Below the pieces are notes generated by a model. That model searched no databases, was not told where the DNA came from, and worked only from the letters and a program-made list of their open reading frames with translations. Source: Aeromonas rivipollensis (GTDB lineage Bacteria > Pseudomonadota > Gammaproteobacteria > Enterobacterales > Aeromonadaceae). Taken from it: 64,000 nucleotides of DNA. Below, piece after piece: positions 9,810 through 19,992 of the stretch. Both the position numbers and the translations under genes were made by a program. Each line of letters starts with the position of its first letter. The first letter of the stretch is position 1. The stretch is taken from assembly GCF_037811135.1 (NCBI RefSeq), contig NZ_CP149130.1, positions 236,001-300,000 of the forward strand. The letters are read 5' to 3'.

Positions 9810-10565
9810 TCAGCCGCGGCCGAGGCGATTGTCCGGGTAGTTCTTGGCCAGCACCTCGCGGGCGTGGCGGGCCAGGGTCGGCATCTTCAGGGTATCGTAG
9901 GCGTTGACCATGATCTCCAGTGCCTTCTCGGTCTCGACGGTGTCGGGATAGGTTTCGACTACCAGCTTGGCGCGGTTGGCAGCGGCGATCAGCGCATCAC
10001 GCTTCACGTAATACTCGGCCACCCCAAGATCGTAGCGGGCGAGGCGGGTCTTCAGACCGACCATGCGGGCTCGGGCATCGGCCGCGTAGCTGCTGTTGGG
10101 GTAATTCTGCAGCAGGGTCTTGAAGTCCTGGAAGGCCTGACGGGCGTAGGAGGGGTCCTTGTCGTCCCGATCGATGCCCAGGAAGTCCTGGAAGAAGTTG
10201 TAATCTGCCGCCATGTTGGTCAGACCGCGCATGTAGAACACGTAATCGATGTTCTTGTGCGCCGGATTGAGACGGATGAAACGGTCGATATTGGCGATCG
10301 CCTGGGCGGTATCATCCTGCTTGTAGTAGGCGTAGATGAGGTCGAGCTGCACCTGGTTGGAGTAGGCACCGAACGGGTAACGAGAGTCCAGGGCTTCCAG
10401 CAACTCGATGGCATTCAGGTAGTTGCCTGTGTCCAGTTTGAGGCGGGCTTTCTGGTACAGAACTTCCGGCGGTTCGTCGGGAACCTTGGGTTTGGTGCTG
10501 GAACAGCCAGTGATCAGCGTAGCGACCAAGGCGAGCGACATCAGCAGGCGAGACTTCTTTCCCAT
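9810..10565 (-). CDS. bamD: Outer membrane assembly lipoprotein BamD
   Basis: BamD is the essential lipoprotein of the BAM complex that inserts beta-barrel proteins into the outer membrane. A short signal (MGKKSRLLMSLALVATLITG) ends at the lipobox LITGC, followed by tetratricopeptide-like helices with the family segments LEALDSRYPFG, QVQLDLIYAYYK, IDRFIRLNPAHKNIDYV and RGLTNMA. I chose the ATG at 10565, which has GGA at good spacing; in-frame GTG (10589) and ATG codons upstream would add up to eight residues. The gene is divergent from rluD, as in E. coli. Confidence 0.95.
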   Translation of the reverse strand: MGKKSRLLMSLALVATLITGCSSTKPKVPDEPPEVLYQKARLKLDTGNYLNAIELLEALDSRYPFGAYSNQVQLDLIYAYYKQDDTAQAIANIDRFIRLNPAHKNIDYVFYMRGLTNMAADYNFFQDFLGIDRDDKDPSYARQAFQDFKTLLQNYPNSSYAADARARMVGLKTRLARYDLGVAEYYVKRDALIAAANRAKLVVETYPDTVETEKALEIMVNAYDTLKMPTLARHAREVLAKNYPDNRLGRG

Positions 10566-10681
10566 CAACAACATCCGGTCCATTTCCACGAAATTGGCAA
10601 AGTATCCGTTATGCTTGGCTAAAAGAAAAGCTAGAATACCCGGATTATTTCGAATTGATACCCCCGCTCAAGAGACCATAC

Positions 10682-11662
10682 ATGAGCCAGCATATTGAAC
10701 TGACAGGCGAATTTCAGGATCACCAATTCGGGCAGCGACTCGACCAGGCCCTGGCCGAATTGTTTCCAGACTACTCCAGAACCCGCATCAAGGAGTGGAT
10801 TTTACAGGACAGAGTGACCCTGGACGGTCAGGTTGCCAATACCCCGCGCGAGAAAGTGGTGGCCGGGCAGCAGGTACATGTAGATGTCGAGTTGGAAGAT
10901 GACACTCGCTGGGATGCCCAGAACATCGACCTCAACATCGTCTATGAAGATGAACACATTCTGGTGATCGACAAGCCGGCCGGTCTGGTGGTTCACCCGG
11001 GCGCCGGCACGCCGGACGGCACCATACTCAACGCCCTGCTGCACCGTTACCCCGGCATCGCCGAGGTGCCCCGTGCCGGCATAGTGCACCGTCTGGATAA
11101 AGACACCACTGGTCTGATGGTGGTTGCCAAGACGATCCCGGCCCAGACCCATCTGGTGGAAGCGCTGCAGGCGCGTCAGATCACCCGTGAGTACGAAGCC
11201 GTCGCCATAGGTCACATGACCGCAGGCGGCACTGTGGATGCCCCCATCGGTCGTCACCCGACCCAGCGTACCCACATGGCCGTGGTGCCCAATGGCCGTC
11301 CTTCCGTGACCCATTACCGGGTGCACGAGAAGTTCCGTGGCCACACCCGTCTGCGTCTGCGTCTGGAAACCGGTCGTACCCACCAGATCCGTGTCCACAT
11401 GGCTCACATCAAGCATCCGCTGGTGGGGGATCCCGCTTACGGTGGCCGTCTGCGTCTGCTGCGCAACGCGACTCCGGAGCTGACACTGGCCCTGCGCAAC
11501 TTCAACCGCCAGGCGCTGCACGCCACCATGCTGAAGCTGGCTCACCCCATCACCGGCGAAGTCATGGAGTGGCACTCTGCCACGCCGCAAGACATGCTGG
11601 ATCTGATGGAAGTGCTGCGGGCTGATACCCTGGCCAACCCGGACGATTTGGTCTGGAGCTGA
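10682..11662 (+). CDS. rluD: 23S rRNA pseudouridine synthase D
   Basis: RluD makes the pseudouridines in helix 69 of 23S rRNA (positions 1911/1915/1917 in E. coli numbering). The 326-residue protein has an N-terminal S4 RNA-binding domain (RIKEWILQDRVTLDGQ) and the catalytic motif GIVHRLDKDTTGLMVVAKT with the essential aspartate, then LETGRTHQIRVHMAHIKHPLVGD. The ATG at 10682 gives MSQHIELTGEF. An upstream in-frame ATG at 10655 lies in the divergent bamD promoter region and is unlikely. pgeF follows, as in E. coli. Confidence 0.96.
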   Translation: MSQHIELTGEFQDHQFGQRLDQALAELFPDYSRTRIKEWILQDRVTLDGQVANTPREKVVAGQQVHVDVELEDDTRWDAQNIDLNIVYEDEHILVIDKPAGLVVHPGAGTPDGTILNALLHRYPGIAEVPRAGIVHRLDKDTTGLMVVAKTIPAQTHLVEALQARQITREYEAVAIGHMTAGGTVDAPIGRHPTQRTHMAVVPNGRPSVTHYRVHEKFRGHTRLRLRLETGRTHQIRVHMAHIKHPLVGDPAYGGRLRLLRNATPELTLALRNFNRQALHATMLKLAHPITGEVMEWHSATPQDMLDLMEVLRADTLANPDDLVWS

Positions 11663-11712
11663 TGCAATAGGGCCTGCGTCGGTTTCTGCCGCCGTCCGGC
11701 CCAAGAGATGCC

Positions 11713-11744
11713 AAACGGGGTTCCCTTTCAGGAGCCCCGTTTTT
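11713..11744 (+). terminator. terminator between rluD and pgeF
   Basis: AAACGGGG (11713-11720) pairs with CCCCGTTT (11735-11742), with a short CC/GG inner stem, and T residues follow. It could be a terminator or attenuator, since pgeF starts only 26 bp later. Confidence 0.7.
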
Positions 11745-11770
11745 ATATCCGTGAATGGAAGGAGTCACAG

Positions 11771-12508
11771 ATGAACTGGATTGAACCTGACTGGCCCGCT
11801 CCTGGCAATGTCAGGGCCCTGTCGACCACCCGGGATGGTGGCCTGAGCGAAGGGGTCTTCGCCGGTCTCAACCTGGGGGCCCACGTGGGGGATGAGCCGG
11901 CACGGGTCGAGGCCAACCGTGCCCGCCTGCAACTGGCGGCGCAGATCCCCGGGCCCCTCAACTGGCTCAATCAGGTGCACGGCATCGCCGTCCACCCCGT
12001 CAGCAACGAATACGACGGGGCACCGGATGCCGATGCGGCCTGCGCCCAGCAAGCCGGGCAGGCCTGCATAGTAATGACAGCCGACTGCCTGCCGGTGCTG
12101 TTCTGCGACCGAGCAGGCACAGTGGTGGCTGCCGCTCACGCCGGTTGGCGTGGGCTTCATAGCGGGGTACTGGAAGCCAGTATCGCCGCCATGGGCTGCG
12201 AGCCGGGGGAGATCCTGGCCTGGCTCGGTCCCGCCATAGGCCCACAAGCCTTTGAAGTGGGAGGTGAGGTGCGTGATGCCTTTATGGCGGAGCAGGCCGA
12301 GGCGGTCGCCGCTTTCGTGCCTTCAGCCAGCGAGGGGAAATGGCTGGCGGATATCTACCAGCTGGCCCGGCTGCGACTGGCGAGAGCCGGCGTGAGCGCC
12401 ATTTATGGCGGCGAATTCTGCACCTTCGGCGACGGCGAGCAGTTTTACTCCTATCGCCGCGACGGCCAGACCGGCCGCATGGTCTCCATCATCTGGTTGG
12501 CCCGCTAA
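11771..12508 (+). CDS. pgeF: Purine nucleoside phosphorylase / laccase-domain protein YfiH (PgeF)
   Basis: This 245-residue protein has the Cu-oxidase_4 fold. The three metal-binding positions are visible in NQVHGIAV (His), MTADCLPVLFCD (Cys) and AAAHAGWRGL (His). E. coli YfiH has been linked to removal of mis-incorporated L-Ser from peptidoglycan precursors, and other family members act as purine nucleoside phosphorylases; which applies here is not visible. The ATG at 11771 follows AAGGAG. The rluD-pgeF-clpB order is the same as in E. coli. Confidence 0.92.
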   Translation: MNWIEPDWPAPGNVRALSTTRDGGLSEGVFAGLNLGAHVGDEPARVEANRARLQLAAQIPGPLNWLNQVHGIAVHPVSNEYDGAPDADAACAQQAGQACIVMTADCLPVLFCDRAGTVVAAAHAGWRGLHSGVLEASIAAMGCEPGEILAWLGPAIGPQAFEVGGEVRDAFMAEQAEAVAAFVPSASEGKWLADIYQLARLRLARAGVSAIYGGEFCTFGDGEQFYSYRRDGQTGRMVSIIWLAR

Positions 12509-12515
12509 GTAATCA

Positions 12516-12555
12516 CCCGCCCCTCTCAAGACCAAATCCGCGCGAGAGGGGCGGG
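12516..12555 (+). terminator. inverted repeat after pgeF
   Basis: CCCGCCCCTCTC (12516-12527) and GAGAGGGGCGGG (12544-12555) form a perfect 12-bp stem around a 16-base loop, 7 bp after the pgeF stop. There is no T-run, so it may depend on Rho or protect the mRNA end. Confidence 0.6.
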
Positions 12556-12602
12556 CATCCTGCCTTCTCCCCGCTTTGCAGAAAAAATAACCAGCCCCAA
12601 CC

Positions 12603-12631
12603 CTTGAAATAACCCGTACGGGCCTCATCTA
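12603..12631 (+). promoter_or_regulatory. sigma-32 heat-shock promoter of clpB
   Basis: CTTGAAA (12603-12609) and CCTCATCT (12623-12630) are spaced 13 bp apart. This matches the sigma-32 pattern CTTGAAA, 11-16 bp, CCCATnT, about 65 bp before the clpB start. E. coli clpB is transcribed from a sigma-32 promoter. Confidence 0.8.
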
Positions 12632-12694
12632 CCTTGTCAGAAGATCATGTTGTTTGCCGCGCAAGCGGCGTGTCTGTTTCAAAGGGGGAGTGCA

Positions 12695-15271
<2,577 letters not shown>

Positions 15272-15283
15272 TGGTGTCATCGA

Positions 15284-15316
15284 TGAAAAACGCAGGCCTT
15301 GTGCCTGCGTTTTGTT
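15284..15316 (+). terminator. rho-independent terminator after clpB
   Basis: AAACGCAGGC, a short CTTGT loop and GCCTGCGTTT are followed by T-rich sequence (TTTTGTTTT). It ends the clpB message just before the next gene. Confidence 0.88.
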
Positions 15317-15331
15317 TTCAAGGGGATTGAG

Positions 15332-16156
15332 ATGCTGACGTTTTCCGTTTTGGTGGATGATGATGTTCATCTACCCGGCTGCCTGCCTGAAAAGGGACTG
15401 TCGTTGCTGTTGGAGTGCGATGGCCTCAAGGTGTTGTTCGACAGCGGTCGGGGCCGGGTGCTGCGGCACAATGCCGAGGTGATGGGGGTCGATCTCGGCT
15501 CTCTCACCCATGTGGTGCTGTCCCACGGTCATTACGACCATGTGGGCGGCATCGGCTCCCTGCCAGTATATCCCGATCCCATCCCATTGATCGCCTGTCC
15601 GGATGTGTTCAATGAGCGGGGCTACTTCCTGCCGTTGCTGCTCCGACGCTACAACCTCTACCGCCTCTCGGGGGATCTGGATCCGCGACAACTGGCGACG
15701 AGAGGGCTGCTCCCTCACTGTTCGGCCGAGCCGGTCTGGCTGTCCGAGCGGCTGGTGTTCCTGGGATCCATACTGCGACGGGAGCAGGACAAACCCTCCT
15801 TGCTGGGTTACATGGTGCGGGGCGGGCGAGTGGAGAAAGACCTTATCAGCGATGATTCGGCGCTGGTCTACAAGAGCGAGCAGGGTCTGATAGTCTTCAT
15901 CGGCTGCGGTCACTCCGGTGCCGAGAACATCGTCCAGTGGGCCAAGGAGGTGTGCGGAGATGAGCGGGTGCATGCCGTCATCGGTGGCCTGCACCTGAAA
16001 TTCTCCGGCCCGCGGCGGGCGGTGGCGCTCGGCACTTATCTGCAGGAGGAATCGGTGGAGAAGCTGTTTGCCTGCCATTGCACCGGCAAGCGGAAGGCGG
16101 GACTGCCGCGGCAGCACCAGATCGGGGCCGGTTTCGAGTACCGATTTCCGTCATAA
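15332..16156 (+). CDS. MBL-fold metallo-hydrolase, COG1237 type
   Basis: This 274-residue protein has the metallo-beta-lactamase metal site VVLSHGHYDHVGG. Later segments IGCGHSGAENIVQWA, HAVIGGLHLKFSG and FACHCTGKRK are those of the COG1237 group, which includes archaeal enzymes annotated as dihydropterin-RFAP synthase-like. The true substrate in proteobacteria is unknown to me. The ATG at 15332 follows AAGGGGATTG. It sits alone between the clpB terminator and the convergent asnA, so context gives no pathway. Confidence 0.85.
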   Translation: MLTFSVLVDDDVHLPGCLPEKGLSLLLECDGLKVLFDSGRGRVLRHNAEVMGVDLGSLTHVVLSHGHYDHVGGIGSLPVYPDPIPLIACPDVFNERGYFLPLLLRRYNLYRLSGDLDPRQLATRGLLPHCSAEPVWLSERLVFLGSILRREQDKPSLLGYMVRGGRVEKDLISDDSALVYKSEQGLIVFIGCGHSGAENIVQWAKEVCGDERVHAVIGGLHLKFSGPRRAVALGTYLQEESVEKLFACHCTGKRKAGLPRQHQIGAGFEYRFPS

Positions 16157-16181
16157 AAAAACGGCAATCCGAAGATTGCCG
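16154..16181 (-). terminator. minus-strand terminator downstream of asnA
   Basis: Read on the minus strand, CGGCAATC, a TTCG loop and GATTGCCG are followed by seven T residues (plus-strand A-run at 16155-16161). It is 180 bp beyond the present asnA stop, behind a degenerate asnA 3' end copy. Confidence 0.8.
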
Positions 16182-16247
16182 GGAGGAATGTATTCAATGC
16201 GACCTGGCGTGGGTTGAGCGGGTCGCAGGGGCAAGCCCCGGTTTCGC

Positions 16248-16272
16248 AGAGGGTCATCCAGGATGACCCTCT
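16248..16272. repeat. perfect 12-bp inverted repeat
   Basis: AGAGGGTCATCC (16248-16259), one central A, then GGATGACCCTCT (16261-16272). It lies between the degenerate asnA 3' end copy and the minus-strand terminator and has no T-run. It would be a strong hairpin in an asnA read-through transcript. Confidence 0.7.
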
Positions 16273-16274
16273 CC

Positions 16275-16322
16275 TTACAGCCGGTCCGGACTGCGCTCTT
16301 TCAGCCCGCACCGCCACACACC
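16275..16322 (-). pseudogene. degenerate second copy of the asnA 3' end
   Basis: On the minus strand this stretch reads GVWRCGLKERSPDRL and then TAA. The real AsnA C-terminus, 88 bp upstream, is [15 protein letters not shown] and then TAA: same length, same stop. Over 52 ungapped bases I count 35 matches. The remnant also shares positions with the E. coli AsnA end (GVWPAAVRESVPSLL), such as a glutamate after the basic residue. It is probably the leftover end of an older asnA allele. Confidence 0.55.
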
Positions 16323-16325
16323 TTC

Positions 16326-16352
16326 GGCATCCGGCATGGGTTGCCGGATGCC
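16326..16352. repeat. 11-bp inverted repeat just after the asnA stop
   Basis: GGCATCCGGCA (16326-16336) pairs with TGCCGGATGCC (16342-16352) around a 5-base loop, 10 bp beyond the asnA stop. There is no T-run on the asnA-sense strand, so it is a hairpin of uncertain role. Confidence 0.6.
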
Positions 16353-16362
16353 ATCAATCTGC

Positions 16363-17355
16363 TTACAGCATGCCCGGGATGGCAGCCTTCATCTCGGATG
16401 GCCAGACACCGACTTGTACCTGACCGATATGCTCTTTTTGCAGCAACAGCATGGCCAGACGGGATTGGCCTATGCCGCCGCCTATGGTTTGCGGCATCCG
16501 CTCGGCCAGCAGATCCTGGTGCCAGTCGTACTGCAGGCGATCCTCGTCCCCTGTGATGGCGAGCTGGCGGCGCAGGGCCTCGGCGTCCACCCGAATCCCC
16601 ATGGAGGAGATCTCGAAGCTGTCTTCCAGCACCGGGTTCCACACCAGGATGTCGCCGTTCAGACCGGCCAGACCCAGTTCGCTCTCGCTGCTCCAGTCGT
16701 CATAGTCAGGGGCGCGCACGTCGTGGCGCTCGCCGTGGGAGAGGACACCGCCGATGCCGATGAGGAAGACGGCTCCCAGCTCCTTGGCGATGGCCCGCTC
16801 GCGCCCCTTGGCATCGAGAGCCGGGTAGCGGGTCAGCAGCTCTTCGCTGTGGAGGAACTGGATCTTGGCCGGCAGGAAGGGGGTCAGCGCGTGCTCGGCG
16901 CAGACGGCGCGCTCTGTGGCCTTGATGGCGGCCCAGATGCCGCGCACCGTCTCCTGCAGGTAGGCTAGATCCCGGCGCTCGCCCGGCATCACCTTCTCCC
17001 AGTCCCACTGATCCACGTAGACGGAGTGGATGGGGGTGAGCCGGTCTTCGTCCGGACGCAGGGCCTTCATGTGGGTGTAAATGCCTTCACCCGGGCCGAA
17101 GCCGAATCGACCCAGGGTCTGGCGCTTCCACTTGGCCAGGGAGTGCACCACTTCGTATCTGTGTCCGGGGAGTGTCTTCACCTTCACTTGCACCGCATTC
17201 TCGTGGCCGGAGAGGTTGTCCTGAGTGCCATCACCGACGCGGCTCAGAATGGGGGCTTGCACCTCCATCAGACCCAGTTGCTGGGCGAGCTGGCGGGAGA
17301 ACATCTCTTTGACGAAGCTGATCTGTTGTTGGCTGCGAATGTAGTGCTGTTTCAT
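16363..17355 (-). CDS. asnA: Aspartate--ammonia ligase (asparagine synthetase A)
   Basis: AsnA makes asparagine from aspartate, ammonia and ATP in the cytoplasm. The 330-residue protein matches the E. coli length and carries the class II aaRS-like core: [91 protein letters not shown] and [20 protein letters not shown] chose the ATG at 17355 ([17 protein letters not shown]), which aligns with E. coli; an ATG at 17373 would add six residues. It is divergent from its regulator asnC. Confidence 0.97.
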   Translation of the reverse strand: MKQHYIRSQQQISFVKEMFSRQLAQQLGLMEVQAPILSRVGDGTQDNLSGHENAVQVKVKTLPGHRYEVVHSLAKWKRQTLGRFGFGPGEGIYTHMKALRPDEDRLTPIHSVYVDQWDWEKVMPGERRDLAYLQETVRGIWAAIKATERAVCAEHALTPFLPAKIQFLHSEELLTRYPALDAKGRERAIAKELGAVFLIGIGGVLSHGERHDVRAPDYDDWSSESELGLAGLNGDILVWNPVLEDSFEISSMGIRVDAEALRRQLAITGDEDRLQYDWHQDLLAERMPQTIGGGIGQSRLAMLLLQKEHIGQVQVGVWPSEMKAAIPGML

Positions 17356-17508
17356 GGGAAATACCTGTTTCAAACCCGTTGGATGTGGCGATTCTTCAAC
17401 AGATTGCGCACTTAATTCAATATTCGATAATAGAAATAGGCTTTACGCATTTTTTTGTTCAAAATATCCGGGTTTTTGCTGAGATATCGTCAACGGGAGT
17501 GCAAAAAA

Positions 17509-17970
17509 GTGTCGGAAAATTATCGGATCGATAATCTCGATCAGGCCATCCTCACCGCCCTGATGGAGAATGCGCGTATCCCTTACGCCGAGCTTGCCAA
17601 GCAGCTGGCAGTCAGCCCGGGCACCATTCATGTGCGGGTGGAGAAGATGAAGCAGGCGGGGATCATAGAGGGCACCCGGGTACAGGTGAATGCCAAGAAG
17701 CTGGGTTACGACGTCTGCTGCTTTATCGGGATCAATCTGAAGAGCGCCAAGGATTACCCCTCGGCCCTGGCCAAGTTGCAGGCGCTGGACGAGGTGGTGG
17801 AGGCCTACTACACCACGGGCCACTACAGCATCTTCATGAAGGTGATGACCCGCTCCATCGACGAGTTGCAGACTGTGCTGATCCACAAGATCCAGACCAT
17901 AGACGAGATCCAGTCCACCGAAACCCTGATCTCGCTGCAAAACCCCATCCTGCGGGATGTAAAGCCTTGA
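17509..17970 (+). CDS. asnC: Transcriptional regulator AsnC (Lrp/AsnC family)
   Basis: AsnC activates asnA when asparagine is scarce. The 153-residue protein has an N-terminal helix-turn-helix (ELAKQLAVSPGTIHVRVEKMKQAGII) and a C-terminal ligand-binding RAM domain (VVEAYYTTGHYSIFMKVM). A GTG start at 17509 is chosen because it has GGAG (17495-17498) upstream and gives SENYRIDNLD, aligned with the E. coli N-terminus; the longer frame from 17455 adds unrelated residues. The 153-bp gap to asnA holds the divergent promoters. A diverged copy of its 3' end lies at 18031-18064. Confidence 0.95.
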   Translation: MSENYRIDNLDQAILTALMENARIPYAELAKQLAVSPGTIHVRVEKMKQAGIIEGTRVQVNAKKLGYDVCCFIGINLKSAKDYPSALAKLQALDEVVEAYYTTGHYSIFMKVMTRSIDELQTVLIHKIQTIDEIQSTETLISLQNPILRDVKP

Positions 17971-18030
17971 GTCGGGTGGTTTGAGGGGGGCGTAGAGCTT
18001 CCTCTCCTGTGCGAGATACTGCTTGCGTAG

Positions 18031-18064
18031 CAGAAACCCGACCTTGCGGGATATGAAACCCTGC
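18031..18064 (+). pseudogene. degenerate second copy of the asnC 3' end
   Basis: The stretch can be read QKPDLRDMKPC if one extra T (18044/18045) is skipped. The real AsnC C-terminus at 17938-17970 is QNPILRDVKP-stop. About 24 of 33 aligned bases match, and the stop TGA has become TGC. Together with the asnA remnant it flanks the asnA-asnC pair on the outside. Confidence 0.5.
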
Positions 18065-18072
18065 CCGGTGGA

Positions 18073-18837
18073 TCAGGGATCGAGATAGGGGATGCCGTAC
18101 TTGTCGTAGAGGGCCTTGAGACGGCCGTCATGCTTCATGTGCAGCAGCTCGGCATCGTAGGCCGCCATCAGGGCCGGAGTGTCGGCATCGGCCCGGGCCT
18201 TGCACCAGACATGGTAGTAGGGGCTGCTCTTGAGGGGTCTCGGCAGGTAGCCGAGCCTGCCCTCCAGCCCCTCCTCCCTTATCTGGGTGAAGGCGGTGAC
18301 CAGGGACATGGGCACCAGATCGATGCGACCGGCGATCAGCTTGCGCAGTTGCAGCTGGTTGATGGGGATCTCCTGGAAACGATAGGCCGGGTCGGCCAGG
18401 GCTGCCGTCAGTTCAGGGGTGTAGGAGAAGTCCTTGGTGACACCGATGCGCCAGGGCTTGAGATCGGCCAGGGTCTGGTAGTGGATCTTGCCCAGGTCGG
18501 CCTTGCGCACGAAGAAGTGCCAGCTGTGGCGGATATGGGCCTGTTTGGGGTAGAGCAGGTAGCGCGTTCGCTCCGGCTTGTAGGAGTGGCTCAGCAGCAG
18601 GTCATAGGCGCCGCCCTCTGCGTTGCGGGTGAGTCTGGCACCGGAATCGAGCAGCTCTATTCTGATGGGGACCTGGAGGACGCCAAAGATGCTAGTGACC
18701 AGATCCACATCCAGCCCCCGTGGCTGGCCTTTCTCATCCAGCCACTTCAGGGGGGGCTCAAGAAGGCCGCCGATGACCAGCTCCCTGGCCGACAGCCAGC
18801 AGGGCAGCAGCAAACAGAGCATGAGCAAGACTCGCAA
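18073..18837 (-). CDS. Periplasmic amino acid-type substrate-binding protein (SBP_bac_3)
   Basis: This 254-residue protein has a signal peptide (RVLLMLCLLLPCWLSA) and then a bacterial family 3 binding fold (LDEKGQPRGLDVDLVTSIF, PLKSSPYYHVWCK). No transporter genes adjoin it, so it is an orphan binding protein; such proteins may feed a distant ABC system or act as sensors. The start is inferred as a TTG at 18837 because AGGAG sits 6 bp before it and it begins exactly at the signal peptide. The nearest ATG (18822) would cut the signal, and the longer frame adds 30 residues overlapping the divergent gene. Confidence 0.82.
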   Translation of the reverse strand: MRVLLMLCLLLPCWLSARELVIGGLLEPPLKWLDEKGQPRGLDVDLVTSIFGVLQVPIRIELLDSGARLTRNAEGGAYDLLLSHSYKPERTRYLLYPKQAHIRHSWHFFVRKADLGKIHYQTLADLKPWRIGVTKDFSYTPELTAALADPAYRFQEIPINQLQLRKLIAGRIDLVPMSLVTAFTQIREEGLEGRLGYLPRPLKSSPYYHVWCKARADADTPALMAAYDAELLHMKHDGRLKALYDKYGIPYLDP

Positions 18838-18920
18838 ATCACATCTCCTGAAGACTCGGGGCTGGTTCACGCGCAACGGGGTATAGTGACCGGCAGATAC
18901 CTCACCAGAGACGACCCCGG

Positions 18921-19457
18921 ATGGCAAACCCTGAAGTAGAAAGCGAACTGGATGGCATCGACAGGCTCTCTGTCTGTCTCTATCGTCTCGGTCTGAGTCT
19001 GACAGCTTTGCTGCTGTTGTGTCGAGGGGTTGGCTTGCTGGGAGGACCGGTGTCCTTGTCCCCCGCCGTCTGGCTGACCATGCTGGTGGTGGCCAGCGGT
19101 CTGTGTGGATTCTGCCTGCACATTTATGACAAACGGGCCCGGTTTCTCCTGCAAGGGCTGGCCTGGGGCGGATTGATGCTGGCCGCCTGCGGCGCCCCCG
19201 CCATCCTGGTGCTGGGGGCTGCCCTGGCCACCCTCTGTGGCCTGGCGTTCAAGGAGCAGTTCTGCTTCGCCATCCCGGGTATCAGGCTCTTGCCTCTGTT
19301 GTTACCCCTGCTGTGGCTGCTGGAGTGGACCCGCTTTGCCTGGGCCACGGCCCTGGTTGCCCTGGTGAGCGGCTTGCTGCTTGGTCTGCTCAGCCTGGCC
19401 AAGTGGCGCATGCCCCTGCATTTCGATATCGGCGATCGGGGACGCTACCAGCTCTAG
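18921..19457 (+). CDS. Multi-pass membrane protein, DUF2301-like
   Basis: This 178-residue protein has about five or six strongly hydrophobic segments (LTALLLLCRGVGLLGG, AVWLTMLVVASGLCGFCL, LPLLLPLLWLLEWTRF, ALVALVSGLLLGLLSLA). The central FKEQFCFAIPGIRLLPLL and overall size resemble the uncharacterised DUF2301 integral membrane family. No function is known to me. The ATG at 18921 has only a weak ribosome binding site. The stop overlaps the convergent CBS gene by 4 bp. Confidence 0.75.
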   Translation: MANPEVESELDGIDRLSVCLYRLGLSLTALLLLCRGVGLLGGPVSLSPAVWLTMLVVASGLCGFCLHIYDKRARFLLQGLAWGGLMLAACGAPAILVLGAALATLCGLAFKEQFCFAIPGIRLLPLLLPLLWLLEWTRFAWATALVALVSGLLLGLLSLAKWRMPLHFDIGDRGRYQL

Positions 19458-19858
19458 GTGGCCTGGCACTGCTTCATCTGTGCGTTGAGGGCCTGCATTA
19501 CCTGTCGGCGGTTGATGATGCCGACCACCTTGTCCCCTTCCAGCACCGGATAGACCTTGGGTCTGGCCCCCGTCATCTGGCGGGCGAGATCCAGGATACT
19601 GTCATCCGGGCTGACGAACAGCGGGGTGCGGCTCATCAGATCTTCTACCCGGGTGCGGCTGTCGCAGTGATAGCTGCCGGTGAGCAGGCTGGGGATGCAG
19701 TCCTGCTCGGAGAGAAATCCGATCAGCCGTTTCTGGTCATCCAGCACCGGCAGGCCGCTCGCGTCGGCCTGATGGAGTCTGTCGAGGGCCTCGGCCAGGG
19801 CGAGTTGGGGGCCGAGGGAGTGGGTCAGGCGGCTCATGTGATTGCGGATCTGCAGCAT
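19454..19858 (-). CDS. CBS-domain pair protein
   Basis: The 134-residue protein consists of two CBS motifs (SGLPVLDDQKRLIGFLSEQD and KVYPVLEGDKVVGIINRRQVM) and little else. Such stand-alone Bateman modules bind adenine nucleotides and regulate partners. The ATG at 19858 has GGAG 8 bp upstream. It converges with the DUF2301-like gene with a 4-bp overlap and is divergent from folM. No partner is apparent. Confidence 0.88.
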   Translation of the reverse strand: MLQIRNHMSRLTHSLGPQLALAEALDRLHQADASGLPVLDDQKRLIGFLSEQDCIPSLLTGSYHCDSRTRVEDLMSRTPLFVSPDDSILDLARQMTGARPKVYPVLEGDKVVGIINRRQVMQALNAQMKQCQAT

Positions 19859-19992
19859 CGGGGTGGCTCCAAAAGAGTTAAAGTGGTGTCACTATGTCCG
19901 CTGGACGGCGGACGGGGCCAATGGCTTGTGCCGTGGAGATTGATAGGCAGGGCCCTGTCAGGGGTCGGCAAGCACTGACAAAAGGAGAGGTT

